A stretch of DNA of 64,000 nt from Pseudomonas sp. IPO3778 (GTDB lineage: Bacteria; Pseudomonadota; Gammaproteobacteria; Pseudomonadales; Pseudomonadaceae), in assembly GCF_013386825.1 (NCBI RefSeq), contig NZ_JACARC010000042.1:1-64000 (forward strand). The letters run 5' to 3'. Below the pieces are notes generated by a model. It ran no database searches. It saw nothing but the letters and a program-made list of their open reading frames with translations, and had not been told where the DNA came from. This document shows positions 51,486-60,112 of the stretch, piece after piece. Position numbers and translations under genes: made by a program. Position 1 is the first letter of the stretch, and every line of letters begins with the position of its first letter.

Positions 51486-51662
51486 GGTGTTCTCATAAAA
51501 ACGAAGAAAGAGGCGAGCGAGCATAAAGACTGGCCCCGGGCGGGAGTAGCCCGTTTGTGGTGATAACACTCATGCCGGGCATTAATGACTGAAACGTTAA
51601 CCTTCGGGCTGAAGGTCGATGATACATTCAGTCACAACTGCATAAACAGGAAATCGACTGCC

Positions 51663-52277
51663 ATGAAGATGACATTCAACAAAATGCTCTTGGCCTCAAG
51701 CCTGGCCGCGCTGATGACCACGGGCATCGCCCAGGCCCAGGACGCCCCGCGGGTGGGCGTGCGTGGCGCAATTACCGCCATCGACGGTGACGCGATGCAC
51801 GTCAAGGTCAGGAGCGGTGAAGACGTGACCGTGCACCTGACCAAGGACACCCTGGTGCGCGCTGTTACCCTGGCCAAAATCGAAGACATCAAGCCTGGCA
51901 GTTACATCGGCTCGGCGGCGATGCCCAATGCGGATGGTTCGCTGACCGCCCTGGAAGTGCATGTGTTCCCACCGGCCATGGCGGGCACAGGCGACGGGCA
52001 CCGTGCGTTCGACCTGAAGGAAGGCAGCAGCATGACCAACGGCACCGTGGGTGACCTGGTGGTGAGCAATGGCCGCACATTGACGGTGAAGTACAAGGGT
52101 GGCGAGCAGAAGATCGTGGTGCCGGAGGATGTGCCGATCGTCAACCTGGAACCGGGTGATCGCAGCTTGCTGAAGCCAGGGGTGAAGGTGGTGATGTTTG
52201 CGGCGAAGGGCGAGGATGGGAGCGTGACGGCCCAGGCGATTTCTGCCGGGAAAGATGGCGTGACACCGCCGATGTAA
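51663..52277 (+). CDS. DUF5666-type exported protein
   Basis: Protein of 204 residues with a signal peptide (MKMTFNKMLLASSLAALMTTGIAQA). Repeated beta-type units such as VRGAITAIDGDAMHVKVRSGEDVTVHL and NGTVGDLVVSNGRTLTVKYKGG are as in DUF5666 domains. Periplasmic; binding partner unknown. The real start is probably MKM at 51663; the frame is open upstream. Confidence 0.75.
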   Translation: MKMTFNKMLLASSLAALMTTGIAQAQDAPRVGVRGAITAIDGDAMHVKVRSGEDVTVHLTKDTLVRAVTLAKIEDIKPGSYIGSAAMPNADGSLTALEVHVFPPAMAGTGDGHRAFDLKEGSSMTNGTVGDLVVSNGRTLTVKYKGGEQKIVVPEDVPIVNLEPGDRSLLKPGVKVVMFAAKGEDGSVTAQAISAGKDGVTPPM

Positions 52278-52298
52278 CAGCTGAGCGCTGGAGCAAAT

Positions 52299-52418
52299 GT
52301 GGGAGCGGGCTTGTGTGGGAGCCGGGCTTGCCCGCGATGCAGGCACCTCGGTCTATCAGACAAACCGAGGTGAGGCTATCGCGGGCAAGCCCGGCTCCCA
52401 CAAAAGCCAGCTCCCACA
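52299..52418. repeat. Nested REPIN (one inserted in another)
   Basis: A complete REPIN (TGTGGGAGCCGGGCTTGCCC ... GGGCAAGCCCGGCTCCCACA) at 52314-52402 sits inside the split arms of another: TGTGGGAGCGGGCTTG on the left and AAGCCAGCTCCCACA on the right. This is direct evidence of REPIN insertion. Confidence 0.75.
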
Positions 52419-52447
52419 CTGGACTGCATTTCTTCAGTTAGAGCGGA

Positions 52448-53452
52448 TTACTGCCCGCTGTAGATCTGGTCAAAAACCCCACCATCATTGAAGTGGGTCT
52501 TCTGCACCGTACGCCAGTCACCAAAGGTCTTCTCGACCGACAGGAAGTCGACTTTCGGGAAGCGGTCGGTGTACTTGGCCAGCACTTTCGGGTCCCGTGG
52601 ACGCAGGTAGTTGTTGGCCGCAATTTCCTGGCCTTCCGGCGACCACAGGTACTTCAGGTATTCCTCGGCAGCCACGCGGGTGCCTTTCTTGTCGACCACT
52701 TTGTCGACCACCGACACCGGCGGCTCAGCCTCAGCGGAAACGCTTGGGTAGATCACTTCAAACTGATCGCGGCCAAATTCACGGGCGATCATTTCGGCTT
52801 CGTTTTCAAACGTCACCAGCACGTCGCCGATCTGGTTGGTCATGAACGTGGTGGTGGCGGCACGGCCACCGGTGTCCAGCACGGGGGCGTGTTTGAACAG
52901 GTCGCCCACGAACTTCTTGGCCTTCTCTTCGTCACCGCCGTTCTTCAACACATAACCCCAGGCCGACAGGTAGGTGTAGCGGCCGTTACCGGAGGTTTTC
53001 GGGTTCGGTACGATGACTTGCACGCCATCCTTGAGCAAATCCGGCCAGTCTTTCAGGGCTTTCGGGTTGCCTTTGCGCACGATGAACACCGTGGCCGAGG
53101 TGAACGGCGCGCTGTTGTCCGGCAGGCGGGTAACCCAGTTGTCCGGGACCAGTTTGCCGTTGTCGGCCAGGGCGTTGATGTCGGTGGCCATGTTCATGGT
53201 GATCACATCAGCCGGCAGGCCGTCGATCACCGAGCGCGCTTGTTTGCTCGAACCACCGAAGGACATCTGCAGGGTCAGCTTGTCGTCTGGATGCTCGGCA
53301 GCCCAGTGCTTCTGGAAGGCCGCGTTGTAGTCTTTGTAGAAGTCGCGCATCACGTCGTAGGAGACGTTGAGCAGGGTGACCGGGGCGGCCTGGACGACGC
53401 CAGCCAGTGCGAGGCCGGCGGCCAGGAGAGAGGCGCTAACGAGTTTTTTCAC
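52448..53452 (-). CDS. sbp: Sulfate-binding periplasmic protein Sbp
   Basis: Periplasmic receptor (334 residues) for sulfate import. Signal peptide (MKKLVSASLLAAGLALAGVVQA), then TLLNVSYDVMRDFYKDYNAAF, and LTLQMSFGGSSKQARSVIDGLPADVITM, classic for sulfate/thiosulfate receptors. It starts at GTG. No cysTWA genes are in the window, so the protein must work with a permease encoded elsewhere. Confidence 0.93.
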   Translation of the reverse strand: MKKLVSASLLAAGLALAGVVQAAPVTLLNVSYDVMRDFYKDYNAAFQKHWAAEHPDDKLTLQMSFGGSSKQARSVIDGLPADVITMNMATDINALADNGKLVPDNWVTRLPDNSAPFTSATVFIVRKGNPKALKDWPDLLKDGVQVIVPNPKTSGNGRYTYLSAWGYVLKNGGDEEKAKKFVGDLFKHAPVLDTGGRAATTTFMTNQIGDVLVTFENEAEMIAREFGRDQFEVIYPSVSAEAEPPVSVVDKVVDKKGTRVAAEEYLKYLWSPEGQEIAANNYLRPRDPKVLAKYTDRFPKVDFLSVEKTFGDWRTVQKTHFNDGGVFDQIYSGQ

Positions 53453-53557
53453 TGCTCATTCCTTGTTGTTCGAGAAGGTTTTGAAACACATAGGGGCAAT
53501 ATGCCAGCGACTATAGCCGGGGGCGCATAGTCGCTTAAAGATTAAAAAGAACTTTGC

Positions 53558-54382
53558 TTATTCCACTTTCTTAAACAACCCATTGCCACAGCGCGAGCAA
53601 AACGCTGCGTTGGGTTCGTGGGTGTTTTTCCTGCACACCGGGCACTCATGTTCCAGTTGCTCACCGCGCATGGCATTGGCCAGTTCGGCGGTAAAAATCC
53701 CGGTGGGTACCGCGATAATGGAATAACCGGTGATCATCACCAGCGACGAAATCACCTGGCCCAGCGGCGTGACCGGCACGATATCGCCAAAGCCCACGGT
53801 GGTCAGGGTCACGATCGCCCAATAAATGCCCTTGGGAATGCTGGTAAAGCCGTGCTCCGGGCCTTCGATCACGTACATCAAGGTGCCGAACACCGTGACC
53901 AGGGTGCAGACGCTGAGCAAAAACACCACGATCTTCTGCTTGCTGCCCCGCAGTGCCGACATCAGGTAGTTGGCCTGCTTGAGGTACGGCCCAAGCTTGA
54001 GCACCCGGAAGATCCGCAGCATCCGGATGATCCGGATAATCAGCAGGTACTGCGCGTCGCTGTAATACAGCGCCAGGATCCCGGGCACGATCGCCAGTAA
54101 ATCCACCAGCCCGTAAAAGCTGAAGGCATAGCGCAACGGCTTGGGCGAGCAATACAGCCGCAACCCGTACTCGATGGCAAAGATGATGGTGAAGCCCCAC
54201 TCGATGTAGGCCAGCACGTTGGCGTAGTTGTCGTGGACCGCCTGGATACTGTCGAGGATCACGATCACCAGGCTGGCGAGGATGATCAGCAGCAGGGTGC
54301 TGTCGAAGCGTCGGCCGGCTGGGGTGTCGCTTTGGAAAACCATGACGTAGAGACGTTCACGCCAGTGCTTGTTGCTGTCCAT
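53558..54382 (-). CDS. Voltage-gated-type ion channel with zinc ribbon
   Basis: Six-helix ion transport protein (274 residues). The S4-like segment RIIRMLRIFRVLKLGPYL has regular basic residues, and the pore carries the potassium-filter-like TLTTVGFGDIVPVTP. The C-terminus has a four-cysteine zinc ribbon (CPVC ... CSRC), an odd addition to a bacterial Kv channel. It probably conducts potassium; function and gating unknown. Confidence 0.85.
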   Translation of the reverse strand: MDSNKHWRERLYVMVFQSDTPAGRRFDSTLLLIILASLVIVILDSIQAVHDNYANVLAYIEWGFTIIFAIEYGLRLYCSPKPLRYAFSFYGLVDLLAIVPGILALYYSDAQYLLIIRIIRMLRIFRVLKLGPYLKQANYLMSALRGSKQKIVVFLLSVCTLVTVFGTLMYVIEGPEHGFTSIPKGIYWAIVTLTTVGFGDIVPVTPLGQVISSLVMITGYSIIAVPTGIFTAELANAMRGEQLEHECPVCRKNTHEPNAAFCSRCGNGLFKKVE

Positions 54383-54413
54383 GGAAGTCGCCTGAATCGA
54401 AGATCAGCGAAGC

Positions 54414-55289
54414 CTAGGGGGATTCGAAGGGGCTGTCCATGCGGGCTTTCTGCATCACCCGCTGACTGGCGCGCACCAGCCAGCAGGCCAGGATAAACGG
54501 TGCGGTCAGTGCGGGCAGGTTCAGGCCGGTGAAGCCGGGGGTGAGGATGATCGCCAGGACGATGCCGATCAGCGGCAACCAGGGTTGGCGGCGATGCTGG
54601 CTGAGGGCCAGGGCGGCCAGTGCCGGGTTATAGCTGTGCAGGCCGAGCAGGGCGCGGGTGGGTTCGTCCATCAACAGGGCGATCAGCACGCCGAGGCTCG
54701 CGCCGGTCAACGCCCACCACGCGGCGCGGGGGCTGGCGAGCAGCAGGCCGAAGGCGATCAACAGGCCGGCCAGGGCGTGGTCCAGCAGGATGACTTGGGC
54801 CAGGCCTTTAAACGGCGCGCAGAGGAGGGCCCAGGCCCCGGGTTCGCTGGCGGCCACTGCGGCGGGCGCGGTGGTGCCGAGCAGCAGCCAGCCGAACGCC
54901 ACAAAGGGGGCGGTGTAGGCGGGCAGGTCGTCGGGGTTGGCGGCGCGTTTGAGCCACTGGCGGGTGAGGATTGCACTGAGGCCGCCGCAGGCGAGGATCA
55001 ACGGTGGCAACAGCGCCGACCAGGTGAAATGCTGGCTGATCAGCAAACCGAGCAGCACGCCGTTGTAGCTATAGAGGCCGGCCTGGCGCTCGGCCTTGGG
55101 GTAGCCGCGGCGTTGGGCGGTCAGTAAACCGGCGACACCGCCCAGCAGTGCGCCGCCGAGCAGCGCCGGGGCGCCGACAAGGATCGCCAGCAGGCAGAGC
55201 AGGCCGCACAGCGGGTGGCGCTGGAGGAAAATCTGGCTGAAGCCGTTGAGCAGGGCTTCGGCCCAGTCGGGGCAGGGTTGGTTGGGCAT
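54414..55289 (-). CDS. Urea transporter (UT family)
   Basis: Membrane protein (291 residues, about ten helices) of the urea transporter family. Two inverted repeats each bear a UT signature: YSYNGVLLGLLI near residue 75 and LHSYNPALAALAL in the second half. The start MPNQPCPDW at 55289 is used; an upstream extension runs through a REPIN. No urease genes are in the window. Confidence 0.8.
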   Translation of the reverse strand: MPNQPCPDWAEALLNGFSQIFLQRHPLCGLLCLLAILVGAPALLGGALLGGVAGLLTAQRRGYPKAERQAGLYSYNGVLLGLLISQHFTWSALLPPLILACGGLSAILTRQWLKRAANPDDLPAYTAPFVAFGWLLLGTTAPAAVAASEPGAWALLCAPFKGLAQVILLDHALAGLLIAFGLLLASPRAAWWALTGASLGVLIALLMDEPTRALLGLHSYNPALAALALSQHRRQPWLPLIGIVLAIILTPGFTGLNLPALTAPFILACWLVRASQRVMQKARMDSPFESP

Positions 55290-55320
55290 GGTGGGTGAGT
55301 CTGAGGGACCGAGTTGCCCC

Positions 55321-55395
55321 CATCGCAGGCAAGCCAGCTCCCACATTTGAACGGGTTCACAAATCAAAATGTGGGAGCCGGGCTTGCCCGCGATG
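55321..55395. repeat. Hybrid REPIN
   Basis: CATCGCAGGCAAGCCAGCTC with CCCACA faces TGTGGGAGCCGGGCTTGCCC with GCGATG, with about 27 bases between them. Located between the urea transporter start and the end of pyk. Confidence 0.8.
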
Positions 55396-55410
55396 AGGCC
55401 CTTACAGGCG

Positions 55411-56826
55411 CTAGATCAACGTCTCTATCCGTAGTGAGTTAGTAGACCCCGGCTGCCCAAACGGCACCCCCGCGGTAATCACCAAGGTATCCCCGCGCTG
55501 CGCCATCCCTTGTGCCTGGGCAATCTCCAGCGCCGTTGAGCACACCTCATCCACCTGCCGCAGCCGGTCATTCACCACCGAGTGCACGCCCCACGCCACG
55601 CTCAAGCGCCGCGCCGTGGACAGGTTCGGCGTGAGGTTGAGGATCGGTACCGTCGGCCGTTCCCGCGCGGCCCGCAGGCTGGAGGTGCCCGACTCGCTGT
55701 AGTTCACCAGCACCGCCACCGGCAGGATGCTGCTGATACGGCGAATGGCGCAACTGATGGCGTCCGACACCGTGGCATCCGCCTTGGGCCGGCTGACGTC
55801 CAGTTGAGCCTGGTAATCCGGGCCGTTTTCCACCTGGCGAATGATCTTGCTCATCATCAGCACGGCTTCCAGCGGGTATTCGCCGGAAGCGGTTTCCGCC
55901 GACAGCATCACCGCGTCCGCACCTTCTGCCACCGCATTGGCCACATCAGTGACTTCGGCGCGGGTAGGCGCCGGGGAGAAGCGCATCGACTCAAGCATCT
56001 GCGTGGCCACCACCACCGGTTTGCCCAGCTGGCGGCACAGACCAATGATGTCCTTCTGGATTTGCGGCACGCTTTCCGCTGGCACTTCCACCCCCAGGTC
56101 CCCTCTGGCGACCATGATCGCCTCGCTCAGCTCGGCGATTTCCTGCAGGCGCTTCACCGCCGACGGCTTCTCGATCTTGGCCATCAGGAACGCTTTGTCG
56201 CCGATCAGCTCGCGGGCTTCGCGAATGTCTTCCGGGCGCTGCACAAACGACAGCGCCACCCAGTCCACACCCAGCTCCAGGCCAAAGCTCAGGTCGCGGC
56301 GGTCCTTGGCGGTCAGCGGGCTGAGTTCCAGCAGGGCCTGGGGCACGTTCACGCCTTTGCGGTCCGACAGTTCGCCGCCATTGAGCACGGTGGTGTCGAT
56401 GGCGTCGGCGTGCTGGGTGATCACCCGCAGGCGCAGCTTGCCGTCGTCCAGCAACAGGTCCATGCCGGGCTTCAAGGCCGCGATGATTTCCGGGTGCGGC
56501 AGGTTGACCCGTCGCTGGTCACCGGGCGTCGGGTCCAGGTCCAGGCGCAGTGCCTGGCCACGAACCAGTTGGACCTTGCCCTCGGCAAAGCACCCGACCC
56601 GAAGCTTCGGCCCTTGCAGGTCCATGAGGATGCCGAGGGGGTAATTCAGCTGGCGCTCCACCTGACGAATCCACTGGTAGCGCTTGGCATGGTCGGCGTG
56701 ATCGCCGTGGCTGAAGTTCAGGCGGAAGATGTTCACCCCGGCTTCCACCAGCTCGCGGATGTCGTCGATGCTGTCGGTGGCCGGGCCGAGCGTGGCGAGG
56801 ATTTTGACCTTCTTGTCAGGCGTCAT
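55411..56826 (-). CDS. pyk: Pyruvate kinase
   Basis: Enzyme (471 residues) making pyruvate and ATP from phosphoenolpyruvate. KILATLGPATDS, RLNFSHGDHADH, DLQGPKLRVG, the K in MAKIEKPSAVKRL, VARGDLGVE and ATQMLESMRFSPAPTRAEVTDVANAV are intact. The ATG at 56826 (MTPDKKVKI) is the family start. It is the last enzyme of the glyoxylate route from gcl and overlaps the ttuD stop by 11 bases. Confidence 0.95.
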   Translation of the reverse strand: MTPDKKVKILATLGPATDSIDDIRELVEAGVNIFRLNFSHGDHADHAKRYQWIRQVERQLNYPLGILMDLQGPKLRVGCFAEGKVQLVRGQALRLDLDPTPGDQRRVNLPHPEIIAALKPGMDLLLDDGKLRLRVITQHADAIDTTVLNGGELSDRKGVNVPQALLELSPLTAKDRRDLSFGLELGVDWVALSFVQRPEDIREARELIGDKAFLMAKIEKPSAVKRLQEIAELSEAIMVARGDLGVEVPAESVPQIQKDIIGLCRQLGKPVVVATQMLESMRFSPAPTRAEVTDVANAVAEGADAVMLSAETASGEYPLEAVLMMSKIIRQVENGPDYQAQLDVSRPKADATVSDAISCAIRRISSILPVAVLVNYSESGTSSLRAARERPTVPILNLTPNLSTARRLSVAWGVHSVVNDRLRQVDEVCSTALEIAQAQGMAQRGDTLVITAGVPFGQPGSTNSLRIETLI

Positions 56827-58111
56827 GTTCAGGGGACTCTCTTTCAGGGCTTTCAAGAATCAGAATGGCGCGAAAATCGTTGACGTTGGTGCGGGTCGGT
56901 TCGGTGATGATCAGGCCGTCGAGGGCCGCGAAGTAGCCGTAGCCATTGTTGTTGTCCAGCTCGTCGCTGGCGCTCAGGCCCAGGGCCTCGGCGCGGGCGT
57001 AGCTGGTGGGCGTCATGATCGCGCCGGCGTTGTCTTCGGAGCCGTCGATGCCGTCGGTGTCACCCGCCAGGGCGTAGACGCCGGGCAGGCCCTTGAGGCT
57101 GTCGGTGAGGCTCAGGAGGAACTCGGCATTGCGTCCGCCACGGCCATTACCGCGCACGGTCACGGTGGTTTCCCCGCCGGAGATGATCACGCAGGGCGCC
57201 GCCAGCGGCTGGCCATGCTGGATGATTTGCCGGGCAATGCCCGCGTGCACCTTGGCCACGTCCCGCGCTTCGCCTTCCAGGTCGCCGAGGATCAGCGGGC
57301 TGAAACCGGCCTGGCGGACTTTTACCGCCACCGCTTCGAGGGATTGCTGTGGGCGGGCAATAAGCTGGAAATGGCTGCGGGCGAGCACCGGGTCGCCGGG
57401 TTTGACCGTTTCCGACGCCGGGCTTTGCAGCCAGGTACGGACCGACGCCGGGATTTCAATCTGGTAGCGCTTGAGGATCGCCAGGGCCTGTTGCGACGTG
57501 CTCGGATCGCCGACGGTAGGGCCCGACGCGATGACGGTGGCCTGGTCCCCCGGCACATCGGAAATGGCGTAGGTGTAGACCGTGGCCGGCCAGCTGGCCT
57601 TGGCCAGGCGGCCACCCTTGATCGCCGAAAGGTGCTTGCGCACGCAGTTCATCTCGCCAATGGTGGCGCCGGATTTGAGCAGGGCTTTGTTGATGGTTTG
57701 CTTGTCCGCCAGGGTGATGCCGGCGGCCGGCAGGGCGAGCAGTGCAGAGCCACCGCCAGACAGCAAAAAGATCACGCGGTCGTCTTCGCCCAGGTTGCTG
57801 ATCAGCTCCAGCACACGCTTGGCCACCGCTTGGCCGGCGGCATCCGGGACCGGGTGTGCGGCTTCGACCACTTCAATTTTCTTGCAGGGCGCGCCATGGC
57901 CGTAGCGGGTGACCACCAGGCCCGAGACTTCGCCTTGCCAGCAGTTTTCCACCACCAGCGCCATGGCGGCCGCGGCTTTACCGGCGCCGATCACGATGAC
58001 GCGGCCGCTGCGGTCGGCAGGCAGATAGGGTTCGAGGACTTGCCGGGGGTGGGCAGCGTCGATGGCTGTGGCAAACAGCTCGCGAAGCAGGTGTTGCGGA
58101 TCGACCGACAT
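56816..58111 (-). CDS. ttuD: Glycerate 2-kinase / hydroxypyruvate reductase TtuD (MOFRL family)
   Basis: Protein of 431 residues. The DUF4147 N-terminal domain carries VIVIGAGKAAAAMA and FLLSGGGSALLALP; the C-terminal MOFRL domain carries GGRNAEFLLSL and AGDTDGIDGSEDNAGA. Known members phosphorylate glycerate to 2-phosphoglycerate (older annotation: hydroxypyruvate reductase). The ATG at 58111 (MSVDPQHLLREL) is chosen; the frame is open upstream. Confidence 0.93.
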   Translation of the reverse strand: MSVDPQHLLRELFATAIDAAHPRQVLEPYLPADRSGRVIVIGAGKAAAAMALVVENCWQGEVSGLVVTRYGHGAPCKKIEVVEAAHPVPDAAGQAVAKRVLELISNLGEDDRVIFLLSGGGSALLALPAAGITLADKQTINKALLKSGATIGEMNCVRKHLSAIKGGRLAKASWPATVYTYAISDVPGDQATVIASGPTVGDPSTSQQALAILKRYQIEIPASVRTWLQSPASETVKPGDPVLARSHFQLIARPQQSLEAVAVKVRQAGFSPLILGDLEGEARDVAKVHAGIARQIIQHGQPLAAPCVIISGGETTVTVRGNGRGGRNAEFLLSLTDSLKGLPGVYALAGDTDGIDGSEDNAGAIMTPTSYARAEALGLSASDELDNNNGYGYFAALDGLIITEPTRTNVNDFRAILILESPERESPEHDA

Positions 58112-58177
58112 AAGCGGGCTCCCGGGGATTCTTGTTATTAGGGGTGACTCAAATTCGATGTGAAATGCGGTCAAACA

Positions 58178-58266
58178 TGTGGGAGCTGGCTTGCCTGCGA
58201 TGGCGGTGTGTCAGGCGATGAGTCGGTGTCTGAACGACCGCTATCGCAGGCAAGCCAGCTCCCACA
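58178..58266. repeat. REPIN (TGTGGGAGCTGGC type)
   Basis: TGTGGGAGCTGGCTTGCCTG mirrors CAGGCAAGCCAGCTCCCACA. Between ttuD and glxR, inside the probable operon. Confidence 0.87.
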
Positions 58267-58299
58267 CTTGATTGCATTCCAAGGTAGGAGCGCTGTTGT

Positions 58300-59190
58300 T
58301 TACTTATCGCGAATCGAAAAATTCGCCATATGTTCCAGGCCCTTGATCAGCGCCGAGTGGTCCCAGTTGCCGCCACCGATGGCCGTGCAGGTGCTGAACA
58401 CCTGTTGGGTGCCGGCGGTGTTCGGCAGGTTGATCCCCAGCTCCTTGGCGCCGGCCAGGGCCAGGTTCAAGTCCTTCTGGTGCAGGCTGATGCGGAAGCC
58501 CGGATCGAAGGTGCCCTTGATCATTCGCTCGCCATGCACTTCGAGGATTTTCGAGGAAGCAAAACCGCCCATCAGCGCTTCACGCACCTTGGCCGGGTCG
58601 GCACCGTTTTTCGAGGCGAAGAGCAGCGCTTCGGCCACCGCCTGAATGTTCAGGGCAACGATGATCTGGTTAGCCACCTTGGCGGTCTGGCCATCGCCAT
58701 TGCCGCCCACCAGGGTGATGTTCTTGCCCATGGCCTGGAACAGCGGCAGGGCGCGTTCGAAGGTGTGCGGGTCGCCGCCGATCATGATGCTCAGGGTGCC
58801 GGCCTTGGCACCGACTTCACCACCGGACACGGGGGCGTCGAGGTAGCGCGCGCCGGTCTCGTTGATCTTCGCGGCAAAGGCCTTGGTGGCGGTGGGCGAG
58901 ATCGAGCTCATGTCGATCACCACTTTGTTCGGCCCCAGGCCGGCGGCCACACCGTCGGCGCGGAACAGCACATCGTCGACCTGCGGGGTGTCGGGCACCA
59001 TGACGATGATGAATTCGGCTTCCTGGGCCACCTGCTGCGGGTTGGCCAGGGCCACCGCACCTGCGTTGATCAGTTCCGCCGGGGCCTTGCCGTGGTGCTC
59101 GGACAGGAACAGTTGGTGCCCGGCCTTTTGCAGGTTGGCGGCCATGGGTTGGCCCATGATGCCGGTGCCGATAAATCCGATTTTAGCCAT
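58300..59190 (-). CDS. glxR: Tartronate semialdehyde reductase GlxR/GarR
   Basis: Dehydrogenase (296 residues) reducing tartronate semialdehyde to glycerate. N-terminal Rossmann motif GFIGTGIMGQPMA, substrate motif DAPVSGGEVGAKAGTLSIMIGG and the catalytic lysine in TAKVANQIIV are intact. The ATG at 59190 is the family start. It works between gcl and ttuD. Confidence 0.95.
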   Translation of the reverse strand: MAKIGFIGTGIMGQPMAANLQKAGHQLFLSEHHGKAPAELINAGAVALANPQQVAQEAEFIIVMVPDTPQVDDVLFRADGVAAGLGPNKVVIDMSSISPTATKAFAAKINETGARYLDAPVSGGEVGAKAGTLSIMIGGDPHTFERALPLFQAMGKNITLVGGNGDGQTAKVANQIIVALNIQAVAEALLFASKNGADPAKVREALMGGFASSKILEVHGERMIKGTFDPGFRISLHQKDLNLALAGAKELGINLPNTAGTQQVFSTCTAIGGGNWDHSALIKGLEHMANFSIRDK

Positions 59191-59213
59191 GACGAAAATC
59201 CTCTTATTGTTTT

Positions 59214-59302
59214 TGTGGGAGCCGGGCTTGCCCGCGATGGCATCACCGCGGTGCAACTGAGAAACCGAGTTGCCTGCATCGCGGGCAAGCCCGGCTCCCA
59301 CA
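59214..59302. repeat. REPIN (CCGGGCTTGCCCG type)
   Basis: TGTGGGAGCCGGGCTTGCCC mirrors GGGCAAGCCCGGCTCCCACA. It lies between hyi and glxR, the second REPIN in this operon. Confidence 0.87.
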
Positions 59303-59319
59303 GGGTTCTGTGTTGTGGG

Positions 59320-60102
59320 TTAGATGGCGTTGTGGGTTTTCAACCAACCCAAACCCGCTTCGGTGGTGGTCAACGGCTTGTACTCACAGCCGACCCAACC
59401 CTGATACCCAATGCGGTCCAGATGTTCGAACAGGAAGCGGTAGTTGATCTCACCGGTGCCCGGCTCGTTGCGCCCCGGGTTGTCGGCCAGCTGGATGTGG
59501 TTGATCTCACCCAGGTGTGCAGCCATGGTGCGGGCCAGGTCGCCTTCCATGATTTGCATGTGATAGATGTCGTATTGCAGGAACAGGTTGGCACTGCCCA
59601 CCTGCTCGCGGATCGACAGGGCCTGCGCCGTGTTGTTCAGGTAGAAACCCGGAATGTCACGGGTGTTGATGGCTTCCATCACCAACTTGATGCCCACCGC
59701 TTGCAGCTTGTCGGCGGCGTACTTGAGGTTGGCGACGAAGGTTTTTTCCAGGGTGGCATCGTCCACACCGGCAGGACGAATCCCCGCCAGGCAGTTGATC
59801 TGGGTATTGCCCAGCACTTGGGCGTAGGCGATGGCCAGGTTGACCCCGGCGCGGAACTCTTCGACCCGGTCCGGGTGGCACGCCAGGCCGCGTTCGCCCT
59901 TGGCCCAGTCCCCGGCCGGCAGGTTGAACAGCACTTGGGTCAGGCCGTGGGCATCGAGTTGCGCCTTGATTTCAGCCGAGCTGAATTCATAGGGGAACAG
60001 GTATTCCACACCACTGAACCCCGCGTCGGCGGCGACTTTGAAACGGGCAAGAAAGTCCTGTTCGGTAAACAGCATGGACAGGTTGGCGGCAAAACGCGGC
60101 AT
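59320..60102 (-). CDS. hyi: Hydroxypyruvate isomerase Hyi
   Basis: TIM-barrel isomerase (260 residues) interconverting hydroxypyruvate and tartronate semialdehyde. The start MPRFAANLSMLFTEQDFLARF, VLFNLPAGDWAKGERGLACHP and FLQYDIYHMQIMEGDLARTM are of the Hyi family. Lies 10 bases after gcl, in the same operon. Confidence 0.95.
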   Translation of the reverse strand: MPRFAANLSMLFTEQDFLARFKVAADAGFSGVEYLFPYEFSSAEIKAQLDAHGLTQVLFNLPAGDWAKGERGLACHPDRVEEFRAGVNLAIAYAQVLGNTQINCLAGIRPAGVDDATLEKTFVANLKYAADKLQAVGIKLVMEAINTRDIPGFYLNNTAQALSIREQVGSANLFLQYDIYHMQIMEGDLARTMAAHLGEINHIQLADNPGRNEPGTGEINYRFLFEHLDRIGYQGWVGCEYKPLTTTEAGLGWLKTHNAI

Positions 60103-60112
60103 GGGGTTCTCC

